Below, one piece after another: positions 14,686 to 21,794 of a DNA stretch of 27,020 nucleotides; position 1 is the first letter of the stretch, and each line of letters starts with the position of its first letter. Source of the stretch: a virus. The DNA lies in the IMG/VR virus record IMGVR_UViG_3300044712_000869, positions 1-27,020 of that record; one strand, written 5' to 3'. The notes beneath the pieces are model-generated. The model did no database searches. It was not told where the DNA came from and was given only the letters and a program-made list of their open reading frames with translations. The translations under genes and the position numbers were made by a program.

Positions 14686-15357
14686 TGCTGAACATTTGTT
14701 TTACTTTTTCGACCTCTTCCTTTGTCGGTGCCGGGACTTCAATTTCCCGGTCATCTGTGAGCTTCATTATCTGTTTTGCGCTATGCGGCTTCGATTCTGC
14801 TTTGATATTTGGGTTGCCTGCGATAACGATGTAAGCCATCTCCCTGAATAACCAGGCTGTTTGTCTTTCCCAGTTCCGCCAATAACCCGCTGCAGCCTTG
14901 TTAAATTCATCTACACTGGATTTTCTGAACCGCTGGATTGTCCATCCAAGCTCACCGACTGCAAAGGATCTGAGGTCCTCAAAGGTTGTCTGGCTGTCGC
15001 TTTTTTTTTATCATCGGGCTTGTATGCCTTCACGATCTTACCGAAAAGCTCAGTTATCATCTTTATGAACTTATCCCTTTCGGGCTTCGACAGGAATTCA
15101 TACCAGATAAGGCTCTGCTCTTTGGTGAACTTTGGCCTTTTATACTGCTCCTTGCAAGCGTCAAGGTAGCCATGCCACAGAAGGAGGGAAGAGAAATCAT
15201 AATCATTCTTTTCCATGAATGACTTGATCTCCCAGAATTCAATGCCCAGCTCCGCACACACATCCTCAAGCACCCCAAGGTCAAGAATAACATCAGCTTC
15301 CCGCTCAGTCAGAAAGGGAAGTTTTTTAAATGGTCTGTATGGCAGTTTTAATATCAT
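14669..15357 (-). CDS. Tail assembly chaperone GT-type fusion by -1 frameshift
   Basis: The 148-codon G-type frame contains nine A in a row (15009-15001). A -1 slip there leaves the G frame after residue 119 and enters a second frame of 110 codons without its own start, ending at TAA 14671-14669, 17 bp inside the tape measure. The extension reads as real protein (SDSQTTFEDLRSFAVGELGW, GYWRNWERQTAWLFREMAYI) and ends acidic. The fusion would be 229 aa. Lambda gpG/gpGT and many siphoviruses make the tail chaperone pair this way just before the tape measure gene. The ratio of products sets tail assembly. Slip direction is inferred from frames. Confidence 0.8.
14911..15357 (-). CDS. Tail assembly chaperone, G-type product
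   Basis: Start ATG at 15357 overlaps the tail-tube stop by 4 bp (ATGA); 148 aa in the unshifted frame. Helical protein (VILDLGVLEDVCAELGIEFW, SLIWYEFLSKPERDKFIKMI) with a basic end after the AAA AAA AAA codons. The last 29 residues (ATARQPLRTSDPLQSVSLDG onward) are low-complexity, as expected for a frame that only serves to terminate after the slip site. Binds the tape measure during tail assembly in related phages. Confidence 0.75.
   Translation of the reverse strand: MILKLPYRPFKKLPFLTEREADVILDLGVLEDVCAELGIEFWEIKSFMEKNDYDFSSLLLWHGYLDACKEQYKRPKFTKEQSLIWYEFLSKPERDKFIKMITELFGKIVKAYKPDDKKKATARQPLRTSDPLQSVSLDGQSSGSENPV
15001..15009 (-). promoter_or_regulatory. Slippery A9 sequence for programmed -1 frameshift
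   Basis: On the minus strand GAT AAA AAA AAA GCG: the heptamer A AAA AAA allows both P- and A-site tRNA-Lys to re-pair in the -1 frame, after which AGC GAC AGC CAG continues the open frame. The homopolymer could also cause transcriptional slippage. No strong downstream pseudoknot was identified by eye. Confidence 0.75.
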
Positions 15358-15764
15358 GCTGCGTAGTCAAGTAAACCATTAACCTTCATGCTTCCTGTTA
15401 ATCCCATTGCTGCATCGAAAGGCGCATCAAAGGAAAGTGAGTTCATGTCAACCTGCCCGACAATGGTTTGTCCAAAGCCCGAAATGGCGACACCAAGCGA
15501 AGTCTTGTTAATGATGTAATCCATCAGGTCTGTTGCACTGATAATCTCATCATCATCATAGTTCTCCACGCCAAACAAAGCGGTAAAGTCAATCTTAACA
15601 TTAGATATACCGATCAGGTGTTCAGCCCAGCCACCGGAGTCTTTTGAGCTTCCGTCAGGCAAATTGTAATCTACCGATAGCGTTAAGCCTTTCTGCATCG
15701 CTATCGGGGTATTGTCGTAATCGGTCAGGATTACGAGAATATCCGAACCGTTAAACGCTCCCAT
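15354..15764 (-). CDS. Tail tube-like protein, paralogue 2
   Basis: The frame extends upstream to a TTG, but the ATG at 15764 shares a base with the upstream TAA (TAATG), giving 136 aa (MGAFNGSDILVILTDYDNTP). LPDGSSKDSGGWAEHLIGIS and SATDLMDYIINKTS align with LPDVSTKESGGWAQHIGGLK and TAKEIMDLIIAGN of the preceding gene, so the two are paralogues. The pattern fits TP901-1/phage major tail proteins, which stack as hexamers around the tape measure. Which of the two is the main tube subunit cannot be told; this one may be a minor or terminal tube component. Confidence 0.7.
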   Translation of the reverse strand: MGAFNGSDILVILTDYDNTPIAMQKGLTLSVDYNLPDGSSKDSGGWAEHLIGISNVKIDFTALFGVENYDDDEIISATDLMDYIINKTSLGVAISGFGQTIVGQVDMNSLSFDAPFDAAMGLTGSMKVNGLLDYAA

Positions 15765-16213
15765 TATGCGGTAAATACTGCCGGTGCGCCGTCGCCCTGT
15801 GCTGATCCTGAGAAGGTGCAACCCTGCTCCATATCAGCAGTGACCGACATACTTTTAAAGCTGCCCATTCCCATCCATCCGGGTATGCTGGTGCCAAGTG
15901 CTGCGGGTATAAAGGCAAACTTCCTTTTCACGTTCCCGGCAATGATGAGATCCATGATCTCTTTCGCTGTGAGGGCCGAGGCTGAACCCGCTTCATCCCA
16001 TACACCGTCAAAGCTCACGTTCCATGATTTAAGGCCGCCTATATGCTGCGCCCACCCGCCCGATTCTTTTGTCGAAACATCCGGTAAGTCAATATCGACG
16101 TTCCAGGTAGCACTTTTGCAACTGTATATCTTATCACCGCTGGCGGTTGCGGTCGAAGTGCTTGTTGCGGTAGTGCTGAAAATTGCGTACAAAGTTCCAT
16201 TTACAGCTGCCAT
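15764..16213 (-). CDS. Tail tube-like protein, paralogue 1
   Basis: Start ATG at 16213; 149 aa. MAAVNGTLYAIFSTTATSTS leads into the conserved WNVDIDLPDVSTKESGGWAQ HIGGLKSWNVSFDG region typical of TP901-1-like major tail proteins; the C-terminal half has FIPAALGTSIPGWMGMGSFK and a beta end. Located between neck genes and tail chaperones, the standard place for the tube protein. Paralogous to the next gene. It is probably the main tail tube subunit because it comes first and is longer, but this is inference. Confidence 0.75.
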   Translation of the reverse strand: MAAVNGTLYAIFSTTATSTSTATASGDKIYSCKSATWNVDIDLPDVSTKESGGWAQHIGGLKSWNVSFDGVWDEAGSASALTAKEIMDLIIAGNVKRKFAFIPAALGTSIPGWMGMGSFKSMSVTADMEQGCTFSGSAQGDGAPAVFTA

Positions 16214-16224
16214 CTCTTTGATTT

Positions 16225-16956
16225 TTAATTGATTAGAAAATTATAAGTATCTATTAGTCTTATGAGTGAAATACTTTTATCGGATTGTTCGATAAATTCA
16301 TTGTATGTTGAAGGGGTGAAAGTCACAACCGTCTTACTCCCACAGTTAGGGACGGCGGTGATAGATGGTTTTAACAGACTCCGGGTGAGGTTAAGGATCT
16401 GAAGAGCTTTCTTCTTGTCGCCCCGGTACTGCGAATCATCAACGATAATAATGTTGACAGTGCCGAAATACATGAAGTTATCCTTTGTCCCTTCCTGTCC
16501 CTGGACGATCTCACCGATATAAACGTATTGTTCCGGTGCTTCTTTCTGGATAGACTTGTAAACAGGGATATTCTCATTAGTCGCGGAAACAGATATGGCA
16601 TGAAGATCGCCAGTCAGGTTAGTTACGCTTGTCGAACCTGTAAATGATGCTCCGGGTACATTGGAAGTAAAGCGGATAATATTACTCTCTGAAGTTACAA
16701 CCACACCCCCGGCAAGATAAGCGGCTGCATGAACCGTGACAAAATCGGAAGCAGTAACGGTTGCTGATGTATGAAATGTTGCTGTCCGGGTAACTCCATC
16801 ACAAGTGACTGATGCGGTGCCTCCTGTTCCATCAATACTAACCTCATCAACACGGTAAAAAAGCATAGCCCCATCTATCGTTCCGCTTGCTGTGTTCAAC
16901 ACCGAGAAGATCCCTGTTGCCAGATCATAACTTATGTCAGAGTAAACTGCGCTCAT
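16225..16956 (-). CDS. Tail completion protein with N-terminal extension
   Basis: Start ATG at 16956 overlaps the gp10-like stop by 4 bp; 243 aa. The C-terminal half (YKSIQKEAPEQYVYIGEIVQ, FMYFGTVNIIIVDDSQYRGD, KKALQILNLTRSLLKP) resembles DUF3168-type tail completion or terminator proteins that cap the tail tube. These are normally about 110-150 residues. Here about 120 N-terminal residues precede it, beta-rich and Thr/Val/Gly-rich (VSIDGTGGTASVTCDGVTRT, VHAAAYLAGGVVVTSESNII), probably an Ig-like domain. Context (between gp10-like and tail tube) fits tail termination. Confidence 0.6.
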   Translation of the reverse strand: MSAVYSDISYDLATGIFSVLNTASGTIDGAMLFYRVDEVSIDGTGGTASVTCDGVTRTATFHTSATVTASDFVTVHAAAYLAGGVVVTSESNIIRFTSNVPGASFTGSTSVTNLTGDLHAISVSATNENIPVYKSIQKEAPEQYVYIGEIVQGQEGTKDNFMYFGTVNIIIVDDSQYRGDKKKALQILNLTRSLLKPSITAVPNCGSKTVVTFTPSTYNEFIEQSDKSISLIRLIDTYNFLIN

Positions 16957-17462
16957 CCCATCTTAATCTTTGCAAGCTCGTTATACACCCGTTCCATGAA
17001 CTTCTTTGCCTGGTTGACAGTTGCCTTGCCAAGAAAAGAGGCACCCCGGAAGCCATGTACCTTTTTCTTGCCCTTGAATTGTATAGCAATATCTTCCCAT
17101 CCCGGCATGATATCAACGAAGTCACCAATACCAAACTCCCAATAAGGAGCATATTTCAGATTTGACCCAACTGCTGCGTCGAGAGGGCCAAGATCAGAGG
17201 AAAGTTCGCCGGTATTAGTTTTTTGAACCTGGATAGATCTTACTGCTGTGCCTGTGCGCTTGTATTCCCCTTTCTTGTATTTCCATTTGGTGCCTTTAGT
17301 TTGGAAAGTCTGAAGATGACTGTTAAGGATCTTCTTTGCATCGGCCTGTAACTCCATAGCGGTAATATCAACAGCCCGTTTAACTGCTTTGGCTGCTTCT
17401 CGTTCGTAGCCCTTAAAAGAGGCTATGACACCGTTGACATTATCGACCTGAACACTTATCAT
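16953..17462 (-). CDS. HK97 gp10-like neck protein
   Basis: Start ATG at 17462 overlaps the upstream stop (ATGA); 169 aa. The beginning, IASFKGYEREAAKAVKRAVD then ITAMELQADAKKI, and the later RTGTAVRSIQV and YAPYWEFG are the signature pattern of HK97 gp10-like head-tail joining proteins (helix, RTGxLRxSI, YAxxxEFG). These form part of the neck between connector and tail. Order in the neck block supports the call. Confidence 0.8.
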   Translation of the reverse strand: MISVQVDNVNGVIASFKGYEREAAKAVKRAVDITAMELQADAKKILNSHLQTFQTKGTKWKYKKGEYKRTGTAVRSIQVQKTNTGELSSDLGPLDAAVGSNLKYAPYWEFGIGDFVDIMPGWEDIAIQFKGKKKVHGFRGASFLGKATVNQAKKFMERVYNELAKIKMG

Positions 17463-17776
17463 TTCCTTGTTACTATGGCTTTAACCTCGTTTAAATTGCT
17501 TTTGCCGGGGTTCTTTGTCAGTGGCTGCACCGGGAAATAATCAACCCCGTCCATCGTTATCTTTATCTGATTACCGTAGCCGTTATCCCAGAAGCGGATC
17601 TCATAAAGCACCTTGTCAACCAGTTCAGCATTGTTAATAAACCGTGACCCGTCGAGCTGCTTAACATAGGCACGTATTGTCTCAGGCGTTCCCCATGTAG
17701 TTGTTACGTTACCTGCAGAAACAGCCTCGTTCAAGGCTGATATAGTAATGGTCCTATTTAAGCTCCCGGTGTTCAT
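17459..17776 (-). CDS. Head-tail adaptor/stopper (SPP1 gp16-like)
   Basis: Start ATG at 17776 overlaps the upstream stop by 4 bp; 105 aa. LNRTITISALNEAVSAGNVT then TTWGTPETIRAYVKQLDG, then a beta-barrel-like second half (YEIRFWDNGYGNQIKITMDG VDYFPVQPL) matches the phage head-tail joining family PF05521, whose members include the SPP1 gp16 stopper that closes the DNA channel. Length is typical (about 100-115). Confidence 0.75.
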   Translation of the reverse strand: MNTGSLNRTITISALNEAVSAGNVTTTWGTPETIRAYVKQLDGSRFINNAELVDKVLYEIRFWDNGYGNQIKITMDGVDYFPVQPLTKNPGKSNLNEVKAIVTRK

Positions 17777-18318
17777 AAGTTCATTGAAAGTGACTGAATC
17801 ATTTGCCTGGTGTCGAACGGTAGCCGGGCCATGCTGACCCCTATGCCATCCTCCCGGTAATTAAACATTGCCGAGACAATATGAAGCAGGCACTGATTAG
17901 CCCGTTCACTTGTGGCCCCGGCGGTAAATTCAACCTCCAGGTAATAAGGCACGGAAGTACTCCCGGCAACAATAGTTGAGATAACGGAGTCAGGACAAAC
18001 ACGGATCTTCTTCAATCCCCTCTGCTGAAAGGTTGTGCTGGTACCGTTGACCGAACAGGTTATCCCGTCGGGGTCAACAGGAGAGACGGGCAGTTCAAAC
18101 CACCCTTCATCATCCTCCCCCTCATCGAAATAAACCTTGTAGTCCTTTTCGACAATGGACAAGGCGGTGCGATCCTCAAGGAATTCACGGGCAGAGATGA
18201 TCATTAAATCAATCAGATCATCCTGCGACGTGTCCGAAAGAGGATAGCCCATGAAACCCTTTACATCGTCGTGGTCAATAGGCTCAGTGATACCGGTGCT
18301 TGTTACCTGGATTTCCAT
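17773..18318 (-). CDS. Head-tail connector (HK97 gp6-like)
   Basis: Start ATG at 18318; 181 aa. The N-terminal part has the helical pattern of gp6-like connectors (DDVKGFMGYPLSDTSQDDLI DLMIISAREFLEDRTAL), followed by a beta insertion (WFELPVSPVDPDGITCSVNG) and a C-terminal helix (RANQCLLHIVSAMFNYREDG). These proteins form a ring under the portal. It is longer than the usual about 100-aa HK97 gp6, like many relatives with the beta insertion. Follows the small 75-aa gene directly. Confidence 0.75.
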   Translation of the reverse strand: MEIQVTSTGITEPIDHDDVKGFMGYPLSDTSQDDLIDLMIISAREFLEDRTALSIVEKDYKVYFDEGEDDEGWFELPVSPVDPDGITCSVNGTSTTFQQRGLKKIRVCPDSVISTIVAGSTSVPYYLEVEFTAGATSERANQCLLHIVSAMFNYREDGIGVSMARLPFDTRQMIQSLSMNL

Positions 18319-18319
18319 T

Positions 18320-18547
18320 TTACTTCAGTTCCTTTGTCTCCCTTTTTGCTTTGCTTTCCTTCTTCAGAGGCTCAATGAAGCCATTAGCCTGAAGCCAGAT
18401 AGCGGCTTTATCGGTTACAAGGGCAGACTCGCCCGGCTTGTGGACTTCGCCATCTTTGCCCGGACGCTTGAAAAATTCCTGGTATTCCTTCTCCTGACCT
18501 TTTTCGTCAACCTTTACAATCTTTTCCTTGAATGTTACTGTTTTCAT
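18320..18547 (-). CDS. Small charged protein (75 aa)
   Basis: Start ATG at 18547; ends 2 bp before the connector gene. Very rich in Lys and Glu (MKTVTFKEKIVKVDEKGQEK, ending KKESKAKRETKELK) with a central PGESALVTDKAAIWLQANGF that looks like a small folded segment. Small proteins at this position, between capsid and connector, are common in siphoviruses and usually unassigned. Function unknown. Confidence 0.65.
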   Translation of the reverse strand: MKTVTFKEKIVKVDEKGQEKEYQEFFKRPGKDGEVHKPGESALVTDKAAIWLQANGFIEPLKKESKAKRETKELK

Positions 18548-18560
18548 CTTTTTAGTTTTA

Positions 18561-18592
18561 ATAGGGGAGTGAGGCTTTCCCCGCTCCCCTAT
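18561..18592 (-). other. Hairpin between two head genes
   Basis: ATAGGGGAG (18561-18569) and CTCCCCTAT (18584-18592) form a perfect 9-bp stem with inner GG/CC pairs. In the direction of transcription it is followed by TAAAACTAAAAA, not a T run, so it is a poor intrinsic terminator. It may adjust expression of capsid versus neck genes or protect mRNA ends. Confidence 0.6.
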
Positions 18593-18601
18593 GGTTAATC
18601 T

Positions 18602-19066
18602 TTATTTCTCTGCCACCTTAATAGAGAGGGCAGTGATCTTTTCACCTTTATTTGCGGTACCTGCCACGCCAACCCCTTTAAATCGGAGGTAACGCCACAG
18701 GACACCAGTTGAAACATCGACCATCTGGAACAGTGAATCAGCACCACCGCCGTACTTAACCGTCGTGGCCCCGGTATTCACGAAGTTTGTCCCGTCGTTC
18801 GATCCCCAGACAGTAAACCATACATGAGGCGTACCTACACCCGTCGGGGTTGCCTTAACAGCAAATGCCCAGTAAACGAGTTTGTGCTGTGTGCCGAGAT
18901 CGAAATCCCAGTAAACAGTGCCGTTGTATGCGATAGTGTCCGCAGTTGTCATTGTCAGAGCTTTGTAACCGGTATTCAGAGGAACGCCGGTAACAGTACC
19001 TGAACGCTGTGCCATTAAGCCAGCACTGAGTGCCAGCAAAAATGAAAGGATGAGAATCTTTTTCAT
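18602..19066 (-). CDS. Secreted protein encoded within the head module
   Basis: Start ATG at 19066, 2 bp downstream of the capsid stop; 154 aa. MKKILILSFLLALSAGLMAQ is a clear Sec signal peptide with a likely cleavage after LMA. The mature part is beta-rich (YNGTVYWDFDLGTQHKLVYW, HVWFTVWGSNDGTNFVNTGA, VLWRYLRFKGVGVAGTA) and resembles a small discoidin or galactose-binding jelly-roll domain. Phage decoration proteins are commonly encoded next to the capsid gene, but they are not exported. Export would place this protein in the periplasm or outside the cell. Role unknown; superinfection exclusion or surface binding are possibilities. Confidence 0.75.
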   Translation of the reverse strand: MKKILILSFLLALSAGLMAQRSGTVTGVPLNTGYKALTMTTADTIAYNGTVYWDFDLGTQHKLVYWAFAVKATPTGVGTPHVWFTVWGSNDGTNFVNTGATTVKYGGGADSLFQMVDVSTGVLWRYLRFKGVGVAGTANKGEKITALSIKVAEK

Positions 19067-19068
19067 GG

Positions 19069-20307
19069 TTATGATATTGCGGCGATTACATCAGCGAAAG
19101 CATCATAAACAAATGCGTTGTAGTCAGGAACTTTAATCCTGTTAGCGCAACGGACAGATGCCGTGATGGTCTTGCGATCATACAGTACATCATCTTCGTT
19201 CTGTTCCCATATCCTGATCTCGATGCCTTTTCTCATCAAGAGCTTGCATCTCTTGAAGGCACCAACCAGCATTTCACCGGCAGTCACCAGATTGCTTTCA
19301 TAGACCGGCAGGCCCTTGATCACTGTCCCATTTGCAGTTGCAAAAGGAGGCAGGAGGTATATACCGTCTTTGCTCTTCGGCATGTCAAGGCTTGCACCAC
19401 TGACAGGGTTGATAAGAGCAGCACTTCCCATGAATTCTGCCTGCCTGAGCTGCATGATAGCGGCACGGATAGCATCGAATTCATTAGGTGTGACTACCCC
19501 TGTAAGCCCGGTCGAAGTGTAGGCGGCAGCGATACCTGTGTCAGTTATCCCCTGCAGGTGCGGGGTCGATCCTGAACCGGAATAAACTTCCTCTTCAATA
19601 ATCCTCTCAAGGCCGGTGAAAAGTTCAGTCTGTATTTCTGAGATAAGAGCATCCCAGTCGTCAAGCGACCTATTCTGTACCTTGATAAAGTGTCCGAGCC
19701 TTTCAACTCCCTGCGACCTCTGAATATAGGTCAGGATGGTGTTAGCGTATGCACTGCCTTCAGCAACTGCGGCGGCAGCCATTGTCCGGGCTAATCTCTC
19801 AACCCATGTGTCGGTGTCGCTTCCTATAGAGCCTGTGTCTATAAGGTCAAGGAGTGTCGGTATCCTGTCCGGTGCTTTACCTACACCCGGCTCCCTGAAA
19901 GGAACAACGACGGCTGTGGCAAGGGCTGAACCACTCAGGTAAGTTGCGGTATCCATTGTGGTCCCGGTCTTGATCTCAAACACCCCACTTGCACCCTTCT
20001 GCTTCAGGTTGTCAATGAAGGCTTTGTCCTTCATCTTCGCTTCCATCTTGAAGAAGTCGGAATCTTTGGCGTTGAAATGAACATTGCTGTTTTTCTGTTC
20101 GAGCTGGATTGTATCGAGCTGTTTGCCGATAGCCTCCATCTTAGCTTCAAATGCTTCATCCTTCTTTTTCTGCTCAAGCTGAAGAGCTTTGAGTTCGTCG
20201 GGAGAAGCCTTTCCTTCAACGGCTTTTGAAAGCTCCTCATTGGCAGCCCTCATAGCCTTGATCTCTACGGACAGTTCGTCCATGAGTTTTTTGGTTTCTG
20301 TTTCCAT
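19069..20307 (-). CDS. Major capsid protein, HK97 fold
   Basis: Start ATG at 20307, which overlaps the protease stop (TGATG); a GTG one codon upstream is less likely. 412 aa. Residues 1 to about 80 are a charged coiled coil (MRAANEELSKAVEGKASPDE, LEQKKKDEAFEAKMEAIGKQ), the delta domain that acts as internal scaffold and is removed by the protease. From about residue 110 the HK97 core follows: TATYLSGSALATAVVVPFRE, TWVERLARTMAAAAVAEGSA, then ALINPVSGASLDM, GLPVYES and the late beta strands. Forms hexamers and pentamers of the capsid shell. Confidence 0.9.
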   Translation of the reverse strand: METETKKLMDELSVEIKAMRAANEELSKAVEGKASPDELKALQLEQKKKDEAFEAKMEAIGKQLDTIQLEQKNSNVHFNAKDSDFFKMEAKMKDKAFIDNLKQKGASGVFEIKTGTTMDTATYLSGSALATAVVVPFREPGVGKAPDRIPTLLDLIDTGSIGSDTDTWVERLARTMAAAAVAEGSAYANTILTYIQRSQGVERLGHFIKVQNRSLDDWDALISEIQTELFTGLERIIEEEVYSGSGSTPHLQGITDTGIAAAYTSTGLTGVVTPNEFDAIRAAIMQLRQAEFMGSAALINPVSGASLDMPKSKDGIYLLPPFATANGTVIKGLPVYESNLVTAGEMLVGAFKRCKLLMRKGIEIRIWEQNEDDVLYDRKTITASVRCANRIKVPDYNAFVYDAFADVIAAIS

Positions 20308-21020
20308 CACTTAAATGCGTTTAAAATTTGAGTAAGTATTTCGCTGTCTGTCGGCTCTCCCTTGCCGTGAGTGGTCTTTTCCGGCTCCGCAATATTGAGT
20401 GACTTAATAATTTCCTGTATTTTTGCTATCTCAGCCTCAAAGCTCTCGGCTGTCTCATCGCTATACTTGCCATGCCTGAGTGCCTTGCTGAGTCTTTCAA
20501 TCCTCTGGTTAAGCTCTGACAGCACATCAAAGTCCTGCCCTTTTGCGCTTATCACTTCGGTCAGGCTGTTAGCCCCCCATGTGACTGAGGAATATTCCCA
20601 TAGTTTTAGTTCGGTGAGCTTGCGATGACTGAACTGCTCGTTTTCGTCGTTGACGTTTTCACTTTTGATCGTGTTAAAGCCTATGGACAGCTCAGTTATT
20701 ATCCCGTCAATGTGCTGCTGCAGCTTATCCTGGCTAAACTGATCCTTCCCGAACTGCGAAACGAAATACAGCCCTTTTTCATCCTCGGCCAGCTCAATAG
20801 GTATGGCGATTGGTTCAAAGCTGTTATGCTGCCACAGGTGTTTGATGCGTGGTCTGGCACACTTCGGGCCGCGCTCCTGTATGGTCTTGGCGAAAGCCCC
20901 CGGCATGATCATGTCGAGGTCTGAATCTATATTATTGAAAATAGAGGCATAGCCTTCAACTATCCCCTTCTTTTCGTCAACCCCTTTTATCTCAAACTGA
21001 GACTTTACCTGAAATTTCAT
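20307..21020 (-). CDS. Prohead protease (HK97 gp4-like, family S78/U35)
   Basis: Start ATG at 21020; 237 aa. VEGYASIFNNIDSDLDMIMP GAFAKTI is the classic beginning of this family. KHLWQHN gives catalytic His65, and TELSIGFN gives Ser112. LKLWEYSSVTWGANSLT is the conserved region near the end of the protease domain. After about residue 165 comes a charged helical tail. It cleaves the capsid delta domain and itself during maturation. Lies directly before the capsid gene, 3 bp after the MuF-like gene. Confidence 0.88.
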   Translation of the reverse strand: MKFQVKSQFEIKGVDEKKGIVEGYASIFNNIDSDLDMIMPGAFAKTIQERGPKCARPRIKHLWQHNSFEPIAIPIELAEDEKGLYFVSQFGKDQFSQDKLQQHIDGIITELSIGFNTIKSENVNDENEQFSHRKLTELKLWEYSSVTWGANSLTEVISAKGQDFDVLSELNQRIERLSKALRHGKYSDETAESFEAEIAKIQEIIKSLNIAEPEKTTHGKGEPTDSEILTQILNAFK

Positions 21021-21023
21021 ATC

Positions 21024-21794
21024 TTATGTTCTATAAATTATGTCACACCTACAGTTAATTGTCTGCCCCGGGTCGGCTGCCGTGTCAAGCGGGTACTTAA
21101 GGCCAGGAGCATATTCAAACTCCATGTCCTGTGGTCCCATCTCCTGAAAGCCGATGTGTTCAACCCTGGCATCCTTATTCATCACCCCTGAGTGCAGCCA
21201 TTCCTTTTTCAACTCCGCACCCGTTTCCTTTGCTGCCATCCATGATGAGTTGGTTGCTGCTTGCCCTACCTCTGTCCTGGCAATCCTTTCAGCCTGGTAA
21301 GCCTCCATCATTGTCATGGTGTCGCTTATCAACCCGTCAAGAAGTGCCTTCCTGCCCTGGGGAATGCTCAGACCTTCATTCACAATCCGGTCAGTGACCT
21401 CATCGATCACCTTGTTTATTGCCTGCTCTTCAACATCAATGATTGAAGCGGCTTTCTCCCCTGCCTGCCTTCGGGCAAGTTCCTTGCTGCGCTCGTTCCA
21501 GTATTGCTTTCGGTCCTGTTTGACATCATAGCACTCTATCCCGCTCTTTGCGCTATTGATAGCATTCTCCGTGTCTGTCCCGTACTTAGCCCCGACCTCG
21601 CCCCAGATGTTGATGATGTCGTTATGTATCAGGTCTGACTTGAGCAGGGAGGGAAGGATGAGCTTTAACCGGTGCGGGTCAGTGTCGGAAGCATCGATTA
21701 CCGGTTGCCGTATCACTGCCAACGTGCGCTGCAGCTTTCTTTTCCATATCTTTTCCAAAGAACGACGGACCTTTTTGTCAGGCGCTATCTTCAT
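21024..21794 (-). CDS. Minor head protein, MuF/SPP1 gp7-like
   Basis: Start ATG at 21794 overlaps the portal stop (ATGA); 256 aa. ARTEVGQAATNSSWMAAKET GAELKKEWLHSG and the final LDTAADPGQTINCRCDIIY match the MuF domain: an RTE motif, K.W...D.RVRxxH-like region (KDARVEHIGFQ) and NCRC ending. N-terminal part is helical and basic. Such proteins are carried in small numbers in the head and help assembly or DNA ejection. Shorter than many MuF proteins and without a fused toxin domain. Confidence 0.85.
   Translation of the reverse strand: MKIAPDKKVRRSLEKIWKRKLQRTLAVIRQPVIDASDTDPHRLKLILPSLLKSDLIHNDIINIWGEVGAKYGTDTENAINSAKSGIECYDVKQDRKQYWNERSKELARRQAGEKAASIIDVEEQAINKVIDEVTDRIVNEGLSIPQGRKALLDGLISDTMTMMEAYQAERIARTEVGQAATNSSWMAAKETGAELKKEWLHSGVMNKDARVEHIGFQEMGPQDMEFEYAPGLKYPLDTAADPGQTINCRCDIIYRT

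Noticed and set aside
18561-18592. Intrinsic terminator between head genes
   Set aside because: The stem is strong, but in the direction of transcription it is followed by A-rich, not T-rich, sequence; kept only as a hairpin.
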